DNA from: Shinella sp. UYSO24
GTDB lineage: Bacteria > Pseudomonadota > Alphaproteobacteria > Rhizobiales > Rhizobiaceae
NCBI GenBank assembly: GCA_902167985.1
Contig: CABHNZ010000030.1
Span: forward strand, 1-46,646
DNA length: 46,646 nucleotides
Reading direction: 5' to 3'
The position numbers and the translations under genes were made by a program. The notes below the pieces were generated by a model. The model was not told the DNA's origin. It searched no databases and worked only from the letters and a program-made list of their open reading frames with translations. Position 1 is the stretch's first letter, and each line of letters starts with the position of its first letter. Shown piece by piece: positions 16,870 to 26,613 of this stretch.

Positions 16870-18046
16870 CGTCAGCTCCAACCGTGAGATGGTCGAGGAA
16901 GTTGGGATGCCAGCCCACCTTCACCCGATCCGCCAAACCGTGGAACGATCCCGCGGTGATCCAAGTCTCGATCACGTTGCGAAATTCGATCTGCTGCTGG
17001 CTTGCCCAGTGGAAGACCTTGCGGCCCATCGCGTTCTTTGAATCATCGTCGGCTGTTTGAGCTTCACCGCACTCTTCTTCGAACTTGCGTTCCCAAGAAT
17101 CCTGCAGCTTGCTTTCAAAGCGGGCAACATCACCGTCGAGGAGGAGGTTTTCCCGCGCCCACTTCGACCGTTGGGTATTCGACCGGTAGAAATCCTGGAT
17201 ACCGCGCTTTATTGCCCTGTCAGATAGTTGGATCAGCCGCATCTGTTTGACGTAGGTCTCGCTCTCATCCTCGATTGAGTAGGGTCGCTCACCGAACTCG
17301 GTAGGATCGCTGACAGGCAGGCCGGCTGGCCCATAAAGTGCGGCGAACTCCTGTGCCTTTATTGCGATGTGTTGAACCGGGATGTCTGAGGTCTCCACCC
17401 CTACGAGGCGCTTCGCAACCGCCCCCAGCCACCAACCTTCAAGCGACTGGGCGACCTTGTTAGCCGACGTGGCCGACAGGATTCGAAGCTCCCCTTCCAG
17501 CTCATCGAAAACATTGTGCAGGTCCGGTGCGCCATCCAATACGACGATGGAGGCAAGCAGCACGTCCGCCTCTTCGTCGGTCAACGAGAGGAACTCGTGA
17601 CGGCCCGGCTCCGATGTCTTGTTGGTCGATGCGCGGGCGGCAGCTGAAAGCCGCTCTCGTGCTACTTTGCGATCGTCAGGTCCGCTGCCAGTTCGCAGCA
17701 TTGCCAGCGCCCCCTCAGCAGGCGCCGTCGCAGTTGTGATCAGAAGCCGCCGAGTATCAGCGTTTGAGAAGGAGCCTGCCTTCAGCTGCGAAATCCAGAT
17801 CCGGAGGGTTTTCCAGATGTCGACGCTATTATCGGTAACGTCCTTTGGACCGATATGGTGTTTGGCTTGAACGACGCAGTGCGCCAAATCTTCCTCGTGA
17901 AACGCTACGTCGTCGAACTTTTCGATCGAGACGTGGCAATTCGGCTTGACCTTCATTTCGCGTATCGCAAGAAGTAATGCCAATCTGCACTGATAAAGAT
18001 AGCCGGCAAGTGAACCGGATGCATCGTACTGGTTGGCCAATTGCAA
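16856..18046 (-). CDS. ABC-3C effector: N-terminal restriction-endonuclease-like domain plus ABC-3C C-terminal domain
   Basis: The product has 396 residues. The N-terminal domain starts 'GYLYQCRLALLLAIRE' (15-30) and then shows a PD-(D/E)xK-type core: E42, D45-D46 in IEKFDDVAF, and Q60-x-K62 in VVQAKHH, the Q-x-K variant used by several DNA-cleaving conflict nucleases. The C-terminal half, including 'RLIQLSDRAIKRGIQDFYRS' and 'GWHPNFLDHL', matches the C-terminal domain that docks effectors to ABC-3C systems. The start is TTG at 18046, chosen because GGAGAAGGG precedes it at good spacing and no in-frame ATG lies upstream. Expected role: nuclease released or activated when the ATPase senses invasion. 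Confidence 0.8.
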   Translation of the reverse strand: MQLANQYDASGSLAGYLYQCRLALLLAIREMKVKPNCHVSIEKFDDVAFHEEDLAHCVVQAKHHIGPKDVTDNSVDIWKTLRIWISQLKAGSFSNADTRRLLITTATAPAEGALAMLRTGSGPDDRKVARERLSAAARASTNKTSEPGRHEFLSLTDEEADVLLASIVVLDGAPDLHNVFDELEGELRILSATSANKVAQSLEGWWLGAVAKRLVGVETSDIPVQHIAIKAQEFAALYGPAGLPVSDPTEFGERPYSIEDESETYVKQMRLIQLSDRAIKRGIQDFYRSNTQRSKWARENLLLDGDVARFESKLQDSWERKFEEECGEAQTADDDSKNAMGRKVFHWASQQQIEFRNVIETWITAGSFHGLADRVKVGWHPNFLDHLTVGADDGAA

Positions 18047-18087
18047 GCCCTTCTCCCCCCAGAAGTTGTTCTGCCAACCTACTATTA

Positions 18088-18114
18088 TTTATGCAGTAAT
18101 TACCAGTGCATAAA
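18088..18114. promoter_or_regulatory. nested dyad upstream of the ABC-3C operon
   Basis: TTTATGCA and TGCATAAA form a perfect 8-base inverted repeat around 11 bases, the first eight of which (GTAATTAC) are themselves a perfect palindrome. The site is 42 bases upstream of the effector start at 18046, where a promoter would lie. It is a likely operator for a repressor of the system; no dedicated regulator gene adjoins it apart from the 185-residue protein at the other end of the operon. Confidence 0.5.
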
Positions 18115-18220
18115 GCGGAGTTTCACGAGGTTAAGTTGGGGAGTTGCTAAGGCATCAAAGACCTCAGCCGGTTCCCACAAAAATTGTTTGGAATAGCAAA
18201 CATCCGTGCAGGTACACGTG

Positions 18221-18243
18221 TCAACTTCGGAATTCGGAGTTGA
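18221..18243 (-). terminator. hairpin downstream of the helicase gene
   Basis: TCAACTTCG and CGGAGTTGA pair with one mismatch around GAATT, 47 bases past the helicase stop. It may separate the nuclease-helicase transcript from the ABC-3C operon. No T-run follows on the minus strand, so intrinsic termination is uncertain. Confidence 0.35.
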
Positions 18244-18289
18244 TCGCTTCGTCGACAGGGGCGACTAGATTCGACCCGCGGCCGTCAAA

Positions 18290-21200
18290 TCAGTCGTCTT
18301 CTTCTAGGAAATTAAGCACTGCTATTCCGCGCCTGACCCGCTCCCGCGTGTCGTCGAAGTCTTCGAATGCGTCGCCGTCTTCAATGAACGGTCTACAGGC
18401 ATGATAATGTGCCATAGCCCTTACCCGCGAAATGGTGCGGCCCTCTTCCAGTCGACTTGCGAGAGAGTCGGGACTATCGCATCCTTCGCGTACGATCGCA
18501 GCGAGAGTCGACAACACAGTCGGGATGGGAGTGGTCGGTTCTCCTGCGAGTTCACCAGCAGCATTTCGGGCGATCAGGATTCTAGCAGGAAGGCCCGCGA
18601 TGAATGCCAAATCCTGGACAACACGTAGCGCGAACTGCCGCGCGAACTTACAATTGCCGACGTCTTGGCTACCCGTGTAGTGCCGCTCGATTTCGCATAG
18701 AGGTCTCGCAGACATCCAGAGGGGCAAAATATTTAGAAGCGCAGATAGGCCTTGCTCTCCCCTCTCTTCGTCCGAGGGCAGCTTCTTGTAGGCTTCGCCA
18801 AAAAGCCCTTCGAGGTTTTCGGGCCTGACGAAGTCGAGCAGTCGATCCGGGATTTCCGCGATCCATATGAGCAACTTCGTTATGACCTCGATCGCGCTTC
18901 CTTCGAGAAGGCCGTTGTCGAGCAGGGTCTGGATCCCGCGCAGATTTTGCACCGAAACGCCGGTTGATCCAGAAACGAGGTCCATCCACCCTCGCACTGA
19001 CGATTCGCCCATAAGTGCCTTGGCGTCTAGTGCCGCTTCGATACGGCTCTCGATCCATTGTTCGTTGCCGTCTCGGCGTGCCTTGTACGCCGCAAATGAG
19101 CGAGAGAGCAATTTTCTCGCTCCCTCAAACTCGTCTTCACCAGAAGATAGAGGCAGCTTGCTCACTAGATAAGCAGCCATGCCACCTTCCACGGCACTGA
19201 CATGAATTCGATCCAAAAGCTCTGTTAGCGGGTCATCGATCTCGAGGCATTGATCCGACTGCTGGAAGATGCTTCGCAACGTTTCCCAGTGATCGTCTAT
19301 TTCGCCGGTCGCCTCGTCGAAGTCGATAACGCGGCTGGGGACGACCAATACGAGTCCTTGAGAGCGCTCGCCGGCCCGTCCGGCGCGCCCGGCGGCGTTG
19401 AGCACCTCATGCGCTTCCAAGACTTCCAGCCTGTTGGCCTCTGGATCGAAGCGGCTATCGCCCGCGATTATGACGATTTCTGCGGGAAGATTCATACCCT
19501 GTGCAAGGGTCGAGGTGGCGAAAAGCACGCCGATCCCGTCTGGCCGTTTGAAGAGTGATTCATGCAGATGGCGTTCCTCCCTGAGAAGGAGGCCGTGATG
19601 GCTTGCCGCCCCGCCACTAAAGGTCCCATCTTCGTCGAGACGCAGATAGCAGTATTCCGATCCGCCCATCTCCTCGACGGCAATAGTTCGCCATTTCCGT
19701 TCAATCTCAGTCAGCGTCACAGGCGGAGACTGATGGAGTTTGTGGAAATCGCGGCTTGCGGCATTCGCAAGTACAGTTGTCTGAACGAAAACCAAGGTCT
19801 TGATGCCGCTCGCCGAAGACGCCGCAGCGATCGCAGCACTCAGTTTATTGCCATTCGGTGTGAGTCGCCATTGGCGTTGCTTGCCCACTGCTGTACTGAA
19901 ATGCGGCGCATTGTCGATCAATTTCAATAAAGTGTAGTCTTCAGTATCCGTACTGGCCCAAGTTTGGTGCAAAGAGAAAAGGCCGACTGGCGGCGCGTTC
20001 AGCTGTCGCTCTATTTTTGCCGGCGCGCCGTTTTTTTCTGCGGATAGTCCCGCCGCGCCTGGATCAAAATCTCCATTAGCTCGGATATGCGGTTCGCGGG
20101 ATAAACGACGGTTCCTCGGATCTGGCGTGTGGGCTTCCACGTCAAATCCAGAGCAAGGCAATCGCGTCCGGTCAGTTTCTGCACCCAAGACGCTATCTCG
20201 CCTGCGTTTTTCATCATCGCAGAAAGCAGCAGAACGTCGGCAGATGGTGCTGTCGCCGTTAGATTGAGGACGGTCAGCATCGCGTCTACAGCGCGTCGGC
20301 TTCTGTCGTCATCCCTTGGATGCAGCAAATGGCATTCATCGAAAACAATGAGCCCGAGGTCTTCAAATGCCTCGGGCTGGACCGAATGGAGAAGGAGGCA
20401 TCTTTCCGGCGTGGTGACTATCACTGAGGGCAGCACCACGACGTCAGCGAAAGTGACCTCGTCCTCAAGTTCGCTGACGACTTTGTAATCCTGGAATGTC
20501 TTTGCAAGCGCTGTTGCAGTCTGGTCGACGAGAGCGTTGGTGGGCGCAAGGAAGACCACCTGCTCGCCGCGTAAAAGAGCTGCCGCGATCTTCAATTCGG
20601 CCAGCGTGGACTTCCCGCCGCCTGTCGGGAAGCTGATCGCGGCCGAAACCCCCTGTTCGAGATAGCCCTTGTCAATTGCATCCCGGTGATTTCGCCAGAG
20701 GTATGGGCGCTTCGCCGCCATTCTCTTAACTATCTTCCGCCAAGCCGGCTGTCCGACGCCGCCTGGGGTCGGAGTGCGGGCGATCGCTGTAACCATAAGA
20801 TCCCGCTCGACGGCAAGGAGGAGGTTTGCAAGGTGAAGGGGGCCGGAGAAAAGACTATAGACTGCGTTGTCCGCGACTTCATCAACGCTTAAGGCTTTTA
20901 CTTTTGCGAATGTCGCCTGAGCAGTTTCTCCTTCGGTGAATTCTCCGTCATCGATTCTCGAGAGGAGCTGCCTGGCTAACTTCCGAACTCCAATGAATAG
21001 ATGGAGAAGGAGTGCCTGTTGTGCCTGGTCATCGAGTGGCGCATCTTCGTCAAACGCTGGGGTGTCCATATCCAGAATAATGTTCAGTTCACCCTTAGCA
21101 AGGCTACGGATGGATAGAAGCAGAGCGTCCTCGATTTTAGTAGCTCTTATCTGATCAGGGAGGATCGCTTTGGAAGCCTCGGCCGCGTCCGCGAAAGAGT

Positions 21201-21588
21201 CAGCGATCATGAAAAGAAGCGTTGCGCAGACTTCGGGCGAAACAGAGGATCTGGTGATGAAGCTCTGCTGAGGTGGACTCTGGCGCAGTGCGATACCTTG
21301 GGCGTAAACTTGGTGCGCCGTTCCCGAAATGAATGCCGCTGCGGCCCGATTCTCGCGGTCCGGAAGTAACGCAACTAGGGCTTCGTGTGTCGCCGAGAGG
21401 CGTCTCATTCGGCGAAGCGTGGTTATCAATGCTGGAGAAAGATTCTCTTCCTGATCGTCTGCAAACCGCAATCTCGCCGCGACTATTTCCGCATACGCCT
21501 TGGTAAACTCGTTAGGGAGTTCTTTAAGGTTGACGCCCGCCAGTTCCGGGCCTGAGGCGATGAGAGATACAGTTGAGGCATCAAACAT
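18290..21588 (-). pseudogene. superfamily 2 DExH-box helicase of a nuclease-helicase pair, frameshifted at an A7 tract
   Basis: About 1100 residues over two frames. After roughly 310 residues of unknown helical sequence come motif I FPTGGGKST (320-328), motif Ia LAPTNALVDQ, motif Ib TTPERCLLL and motif II DECH (417-420), then LLSAMM (motif III). The second frame has the C-terminal RecA lobe with FATSTLAQGMNLPAE and motif VI LNAAGRAGRAG, plus about 350 further residues. The joint is a run of seven A on the minus strand (20031-20037); eight would read QKKNGAPAKIERQ. The gene overlaps the upstream nuclease gene by eight bases. The pairing resembles HamB of Hachiman or AbpB: a helicase expected to load on damaged or invading DNA and unleash the nuclease. 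Confidence 0.82.
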
Positions 21589-22423
21589 GGGGCGCGAGCT
21601 CGGAGATGCGCGTTTCGACCTTGTCCGTGAAAGCGTCCATCCAACCCCTCATATTCGGGATAAAGATTGTTTCTGCACGACGACGGTTCACATTGCCGGT
21701 CACAAGATCATTGTAGCCCTTAAAAAGTCCCTTTCGGACGTTGTCATCGAGATGCTTGTCTTTGACGGTTATGCTTATCCGGTAGCGCCTCGCGTCTTTC
21801 CAAATTATCTTTTCGATGGCTTCCTCGATCGCGAAATCGGATGCGGAGCCATGGAGGGCCTCAAGCATCGACGTCGCCTCATGCGTCAGTTCCGTGATCC
21901 GCTGTCCGATTTCAAGCTTTTGAACCTCAGGCCAGACCTTATTGCGTACCGTAGCTCGAGGTGATGTCGTGGCCTTGTCCTCGAAAATCACGATCGCTGA
22001 CACCGTGCTACCATCTGGTGACATTTCCAGCTGCATGCCGTCGAAACCGTGGTCAGCCTTGCGAATATGGGGGGCTCGAATGAACGCGTTGCCCCGGTTG
22101 GCGTTGGCCGCGATCCATGAGATTACTTGGAAAATCCAACCATCGCGCTTTGATGTAGAACCATCCGCGTCCCGCGCAAGCTTGTCGAGCGCGTCGGCAA
22201 CATGGTCGGCGGTCGTCGTGGGCGGCCTTGGGGCCAGTCGCTGTAGGACCTTGGAGATGTGTCGGTACTGTCCGAGCGTGACGCGGGCTACCTGATCGAC
22301 AAGTTCATCCTCGTCTTCGATCTCCCAAGACCACCCATGACATAGTTGGTCATGATCCGTCGCCGCCAAACTGAGTGTCATTTTCGATGCGCATCCCCAC
22401 GAGTGCCGATTCGCCGACCCCAT
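21581..22423 (-). CDS. PD-(D/E)xK nuclease-like partner of the helicase (HamA/AbpA-like)
   Basis: The product is 280 residues from ATG 22423, or 266 from ATG 22381 (MTLSLAATDHD), which looks the more natural N-terminus; neither has a strong ribosome-binding site. The central part 'APHIRKADHGFDGMQL' followed 18-20 residues later by IFEDKATT gives the D...E-x-K set (D128, E148, K150 in the long form) of PD-(D/E)xK nucleases, with strands on both sides. The stop overlaps the helicase start by eight bases (ATGTTTGA). HamA proteins (DUF1837) have the same gene order and a similar E-x-K core, but membership in that family was not verified. Expected function: DNA degradation when activated by the helicase. 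Confidence 0.7.
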   Translation of the reverse strand: MGSANRHSWGCASKMTLSLAATDHDQLCHGWSWEIEDEDELVDQVARVTLGQYRHISKVLQRLAPRPPTTTADHVADALDKLARDADGSTSKRDGWIFQVISWIAANANRGNAFIRAPHIRKADHGFDGMQLEMSPDGSTVSAIVIFEDKATTSPRATVRNKVWPEVQKLEIGQRITELTHEATSMLEALHGSASDFAIEEAIEKIIWKDARRYRISITVKDKHLDDNVRKGLFKGYNDLVTGNVNRRRAETIFIPNMRGWMDAFTDKVETRISELAPHV

Positions 22424-22706
22424 GCATATGGTTGCATTTTTCGTTCAAGCGCGACACGGCATGTTTAAATGCTGGTGTGAAAAAAGTGACGCGTTTACCT
22501 TTGTGGATGCCGTCAAGCCATGACCAATGGTTCTGCTCGGCAAAAATAGATAAGATCAGTTTAGATTTTTGATAATCAATGACTTACGTGGAGTTATTTG
22601 AGGGTCGATGGTTCACATCCCATCAAAGCCAGTCGGCTCTAGATTTTCCGCCGCGGGATTGTCGTTGAGTAGATATTCAGAGACTGTAGATATCGATCCG
22701 CGTTTG

Positions 22707-23537
22707 TCAGCGCCTCGACGCCTGCGGCTTGTTGCGGTTTGCCAGCAGGCCGCACAGGACCTCCGAGACGGCGAGCGCCGGGGTCAGCGTATGGAAGAAC
22801 GTCTGGCTTTCGGTCGAGATCAAGACGCTCTGGCTGGCGATCGAGACGAGCGGCGAGACCTCACTGTCGGTGATCGCGACGATCGACATGTTTCGCTCTC
22901 TGGCAACTTCCGCCAGCTCCAGGGTCTGCAGCGCGTAAGGATTGATGGAAATGACAAGCAGGGCATCGTCAGCCGTCGCCCGCATCAGCGCATCGCCACC
23001 CGTTCCTGCCGGTCCGTCGAGATGTATTGTCTTGTCGCCCAGCAGGGTCATGACATAGTGAAAATGCCAGGCGACCGAATGGCAGGATCGCAGGCCGAGC
23101 ACATACACGCGTCGCGCCGTAAACAGATGATCGGCCACAGCACTCAGCCGCTGCAGCGATTCCGGCTCACTCAGTCTTGCGATCTGAGCCGACAGACTTT
23201 GCAGCATGTTCCCTGCAAAATCGTGGGTATCCGTGCCGAGTGCGCCGGCACTGTTGTTCAGGGCGCGCGCGGCAAAACCATCGGCGCCGACGCGAATTGC
23301 CTGGGCATGATGGGATCGTATTTCCTCATAGCTTTCCAGGCCAAGGAACTTCGTAAGGCGCGTGATCGTCGACGGCTGAACGCCTGCATTGCGGGCAAGC
23401 TCCCGCATCGAGACTAGAGCCACGTCCTGCGGGTGCTCCAGAATGTATCGCGCCGCTTGCTGCAGCTGATGTGACATTTCGTCAAAGCGGGCGATGATCC
23501 GCGCCCGCAACGGATCGGCATGCAACATTTGGATCAT
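22707..23537 (-). CDS. MurR/RpiR-family transcriptional regulator
   Basis: The 276-residue product has the RpiR layout: N-terminal helix-turn-helix (about residues 15-75, with 'SMRELARNAGVQPSTITRLT') and a SIS sugar-phosphate-isomerase-like domain (about 125-255, with VYVLGLRSCHSVAW and 'DALLVISINPYALQTLELA'). SIS domains bind phosphorylated sugars or related anionic ligands. It is divergent from the aminotransferase operon with 243 bases between start codons, so it very probably controls that operon. In rhizobia, RpiR regulators next to peptide-type ABC transporters and amino-acid catabolic genes are frequent. The frame is intact. Confidence 0.92.
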   Translation of the reverse strand: MIQMLHADPLRARIIARFDEMSHQLQQAARYILEHPQDVALVSMRELARNAGVQPSTITRLTKFLGLESYEEIRSHHAQAIRVGADGFAARALNNSAGALGTDTHDFAGNMLQSLSAQIARLSEPESLQRLSAVADHLFTARRVYVLGLRSCHSVAWHFHYVMTLLGDKTIHLDGPAGTGGDALMRATADDALLVISINPYALQTLELAEVARERNMSIVAITDSEVSPLVSIASQSVLISTESQTFFHTLTPALAVSEVLCGLLANRNKPQASRR

Positions 23538-23693
23538 CTTTCAATGGTGCGTTGCAGGTAGGCTTTCACGGAATCGCGCGGAAAGTCAAATATAATGAGC
23601 CAGTTGTGAATCTTTCCGACAGGCTATCACTGATCCAGATGTTTCATTTACGCATAAGAAAGATACGTTTGTGCTCAATATATCATCAATAAA

Positions 23694-23732
23694 ACAAATG
23701 TTGCATTTATCGGCAAAGACTGCAACAAATGT
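23694..23732. promoter_or_regulatory. candidate RpiR operator: direct repeat overlapping a dyad
   Basis: ACAAATGT occurs at 23694-23701 and again at 23725-23732, 31 bases apart, close to three DNA turns. Within it TGTTGCA (23699-23705) and TGCAACA (23721-23727) form a perfect inverted repeat. The cluster lies 49-87 bases upstream of the aminotransferase ATG in the divergent region, the expected place for an RpiR site. Confidence 0.5.
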
Positions 23733-23780
23733 AGCGAGATTGGAATCCCTGATCAATTGCATCGCATCATCGAGAGACAC

Positions 23781-25106
23781 ATGACGAGAATTCTTCATCG
23801 TTCGATCGGCGCCAATTTGCCGAGAGCCGTCGCCGGACAGGGCGTCTACATCACCGATTCCGAAGGTCGCGATTATATCGACGGATCTGGCGGCGCCGCC
23901 GTCAGCTGCCTCGGCCACGGCCATCCGGACATCGCCGCAGCGATGAAAGCGCAGATCGATAGGATCAGCTACGCGCACACATCCTTCTTCACCACGGACG
24001 CTGCGGAAACGCTTGCCGATCGCCTTGTGGCTCTGACCCCGGACGGGCTCGATCACGTCTATCTCGTCTCCGGTGGTTCTGAAGCCGTCGAGGCGGCGCT
24101 GAAGATGGCGCGCCAGTACTTCGTCGAAATCGGCCAGCCGCAGCGCCGGCACATCATCGCGCGGCGCCAGAGCTACCACGGCAACACAATCGGCGCTCTG
24201 GCGACCGGCGGCAATGCCTGGCGCCGAGCACAGTTCCAGCCGATCCTTCCCGAAACCCATCATGTCTCGCCCTGCTATGCCTACCGTGATCGGCAGGTGG
24301 GGGAAGCTGACGCAGATTATGCAACGCGGCTGGCCGCCGAACTTGAGGCGAAGATCCTCGAACTTGGTGCCGACGAGGTGATTGCCTTCGTCGCGGAGCC
24401 CGTGGTTGGTGCGACGCTCGGTGCGGTTGGCCCGGTTCCCGATTATTTCAAGAAAATCCGTGCTGTCTGCGACAAATATGGTGTGCTTTTGATCCTCGAC
24501 GAGGTCATGTGCGGTATGGGACGGACCGGAACGCTATTCGCATTCGAGCAGGAGGGTATCGTTCCCGACCTGGTGACGATTGCGAAGGGCCTTGGCGGCG
24601 GTTACCAGCCGATCGGTGCGGTCATGCTGACCGGTCGGATTTACCGCGCCTTCGCCGAGGGTTCGGGGATGTTTCAGCATGGCCATACCTATATTGGCCA
24701 TCCGGTTGCCGCCGCCGCCGCCGATAAGGTGATCGAGATCCTGTCGGGTACTGATATTCTTGAGAATGTCATCCAGATGGGCGATCGCCTTCAAGCGGGC
24801 CTGGAAGCGCGGCTCAGCCAGCATGCGCATGTCGGCGATATCCGCGGGCGCGGGCTGTTCCGCGGTATCGAGATCGTCGCCGACAGGGAGAGCAAGGAAA
24901 CGTTCGATCCGTCGCGCAAGATCCACGCGAAGATCAAGCGTGAGGCGATGCAGCGCGGCTTGCTCTGCTATCCGATGGGCGGGACGATCGACGGTATTCG
25001 AGGCGCCCACGTGCTGCTCGCGCCACCGTACGTCATCAAGCCCGCGGAAATCGACATGATCGTCGATCGGGTTGCGTCGGCCATCGACGCGGCGATCGGA
25101 GGCTGA
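23781..25106 (+). CDS. class III pyridoxal-phosphate aminotransferase
   Basis: From the ATG at 23781 (GAGAG ribosome-binding site) the product has 441 residues, standard for class III (omega-type) aminotransferases. The cofactor Asp is in LLILDEVMCGMGRTG (D240), the Schiff-base Lys in TIAKGLGGGYQPIGA (K269), and the phosphate loop in VSGGSEAVEAA. These enzymes move an amino group from an omega-amino acid, beta-amino acid or amine to pyruvate or 2-oxoglutarate. A TTG 24 bases upstream is open but unlikely as start. It is the first gene of the operon; its stop is two bases from the M81 peptidase ATG, whose GGAGG site lies inside this gene's end. Confidence 0.92.
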   Translation: MTRILHRSIGANLPRAVAGQGVYITDSEGRDYIDGSGGAAVSCLGHGHPDIAAAMKAQIDRISYAHTSFFTTDAAETLADRLVALTPDGLDHVYLVSGGSEAVEAALKMARQYFVEIGQPQRRHIIARRQSYHGNTIGALATGGNAWRRAQFQPILPETHHVSPCYAYRDRQVGEADADYATRLAAELEAKILELGADEVIAFVAEPVVGATLGAVGPVPDYFKKIRAVCDKYGVLLILDEVMCGMGRTGTLFAFEQEGIVPDLVTIAKGLGGGYQPIGAVMLTGRIYRAFAEGSGMFQHGHTYIGHPVAAAAADKVIEILSGTDILENVIQMGDRLQAGLEARLSQHAHVGDIRGRGLFRGIEIVADRESKETFDPSRKIHAKIKREAMQRGLLCYPMGGTIDGIRGAHVLLAPPYVIKPAEIDMIVDRVASAIDAAIGG

Positions 25107-25108
25107 CT

Positions 25109-26613
25109 ATGGTACGCCGTATCGCGTTTGCCGGCTTCAATCTTGAATCGGTCACGGCGGTCCCGCAGATCGTCGACCTGGCGGAGTTCGAGCGAGTCTG
25201 CGTCCGCGGCGACGATCTCGTGGCGCAGTTCCGCGGCACCAACACCGTCCCCGGTGGCGTGATCAAGGTCTGCGACGACAACGACGTTGAAATGGTGCCA
25301 CTCTTCCACACGCTATTGGGCGCGCTCGGTCCGGCCTCTTCGGAGGCGGTTGGCTTCTACATCGCGGAAATCCTTGCCGGTCTGGAGCGGGCCGGACCAC
25401 TTGACGGCGTCGTGCTGTTCTTGCACGGCGCCTGCTGGCGCCGGGATATGACGATGTCGAGCGCGCCGTCATCGATGCGGTGCGCGATCGTCTGGCAACG
25501 CTGCCGATCGCCGTCGCGCTAGATTATCACGGCAATATCGACGCATCGACCATCCGGAACGCAGATGTCGCGGTTGCCTATCGTCATTCCCCTCATATCG
25601 ATATGGGCGAGACCGGAGAGCGCGCCGCGACCGCCCTGGTCCGAATGATCGAAAGTGGAAGACGGCCCGGCCTGGCGATTGCCCGGCCTGATATCGTCAT
25701 CCCCTCGATCATGTCTGCCACGTCGCTGGAACCACTTGCGACCATTATCGCCGAGGCGCGGGCGCTGGAAGCCGCAGGAGATTGCGACATCTCGCTGATG
25801 GCCGGATTTTCCTACGCCGATTCCGTCAATACCGGGATGTCGGTGATTTGCCTCGACTGGGATGGTGTCGAAGCGGCGCAGCGCAAAGCCGATGCGCTGT
25901 GCGCCAGGCTGCGCAACGATCGCGGCGCGCTGTCCTCCGCTGTACCGGTTACGTCCGTCACCGAGGCGATTGCGGATGTCGAGATGCGTCCAGCCAGCGG
26001 TGGTCCGATCGTTCTTCTCGAGCATGCGGACCGAATGAACGATTCCACCCATGTGCTCAGAGCGTTGATCGGCAGGGATGTCGGTCGGGTCCATGTCCCG
26101 TTCTTGCTGGATCCGCAGGCTGCGATCGCTGCAGCAGACGTGGGCGTCGGATCGACGATGACGGTGAACCTAGCTGGCAGGAGCGATCCTGCGACCGGCG
26201 GACCACTATCGGTCGATGCCAAGGTCGTCTGGGCCGGGCAAAAATCCTATACGGTGTCCGGGCGCTATCAGCGCGGCTCGCTTGTCGATCTCGGTGCGAC
26301 GGCACTCCTCGACATCGGGCCGATCCGCGTCTCGGTCGTGTCCCATTTCGCCTTCGCCGTCGATGGGGATCCATTCACCATCTTCGGTGAGCGACCGGAA
26401 GATTACGACGTCATCCTGCTACGGTCCAAGACGCATTTTCGTGACTTCTACGAGCCGGTCGCCAGCCGCATCATCGTCGTCGACACCCCGGATCTCGGTC
26501 CGGCGGATGTCCGTCTGATTTCCTACCAGCAGCTCGACACCTCGAATGTCTGGCCGTGGAACGCGCATCAATCAAATCAAAATAAAACAACACACTCCGG
26601 AGAGGTGAAATGA
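25109..26613 (+). pseudogene. M81-family (MlrC-like) metallopeptidase, frameshifted
   Basis: About 500 residues over two frames. The first frame ends at the conserved LHGA; the second continues APGYDDVERAVIDAVRDRL, then the family motifs ALDYHGNI and YRHSPHID with likely zinc-binding Asp/His residues, and a full C-terminal domain. At 25431-25440 the sequence reads TGCTGGCG; TGCCTGGCG would restore 'LHGACLAPGYDDVE'. MlrC, the founding member, cleaves linear peptide products of microcystin breakdown; many relatives in proteobacteria sit with peptide or amino-acid ABC transporters and have unknown substrates. The stop overlaps the binding-protein start by four bases (ATGA). Confidence 0.88.

Noticed and set aside
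22607..22624. tRNA-like T-arm (GATGG, TTC-containing loop, CCATC) that might mark an attachment site at the edge of the defence block
   Set aside because: The loop would have eight bases, no acceptor, D or anticodon arm is present nearby, and no matching repeat was found at the other edge.
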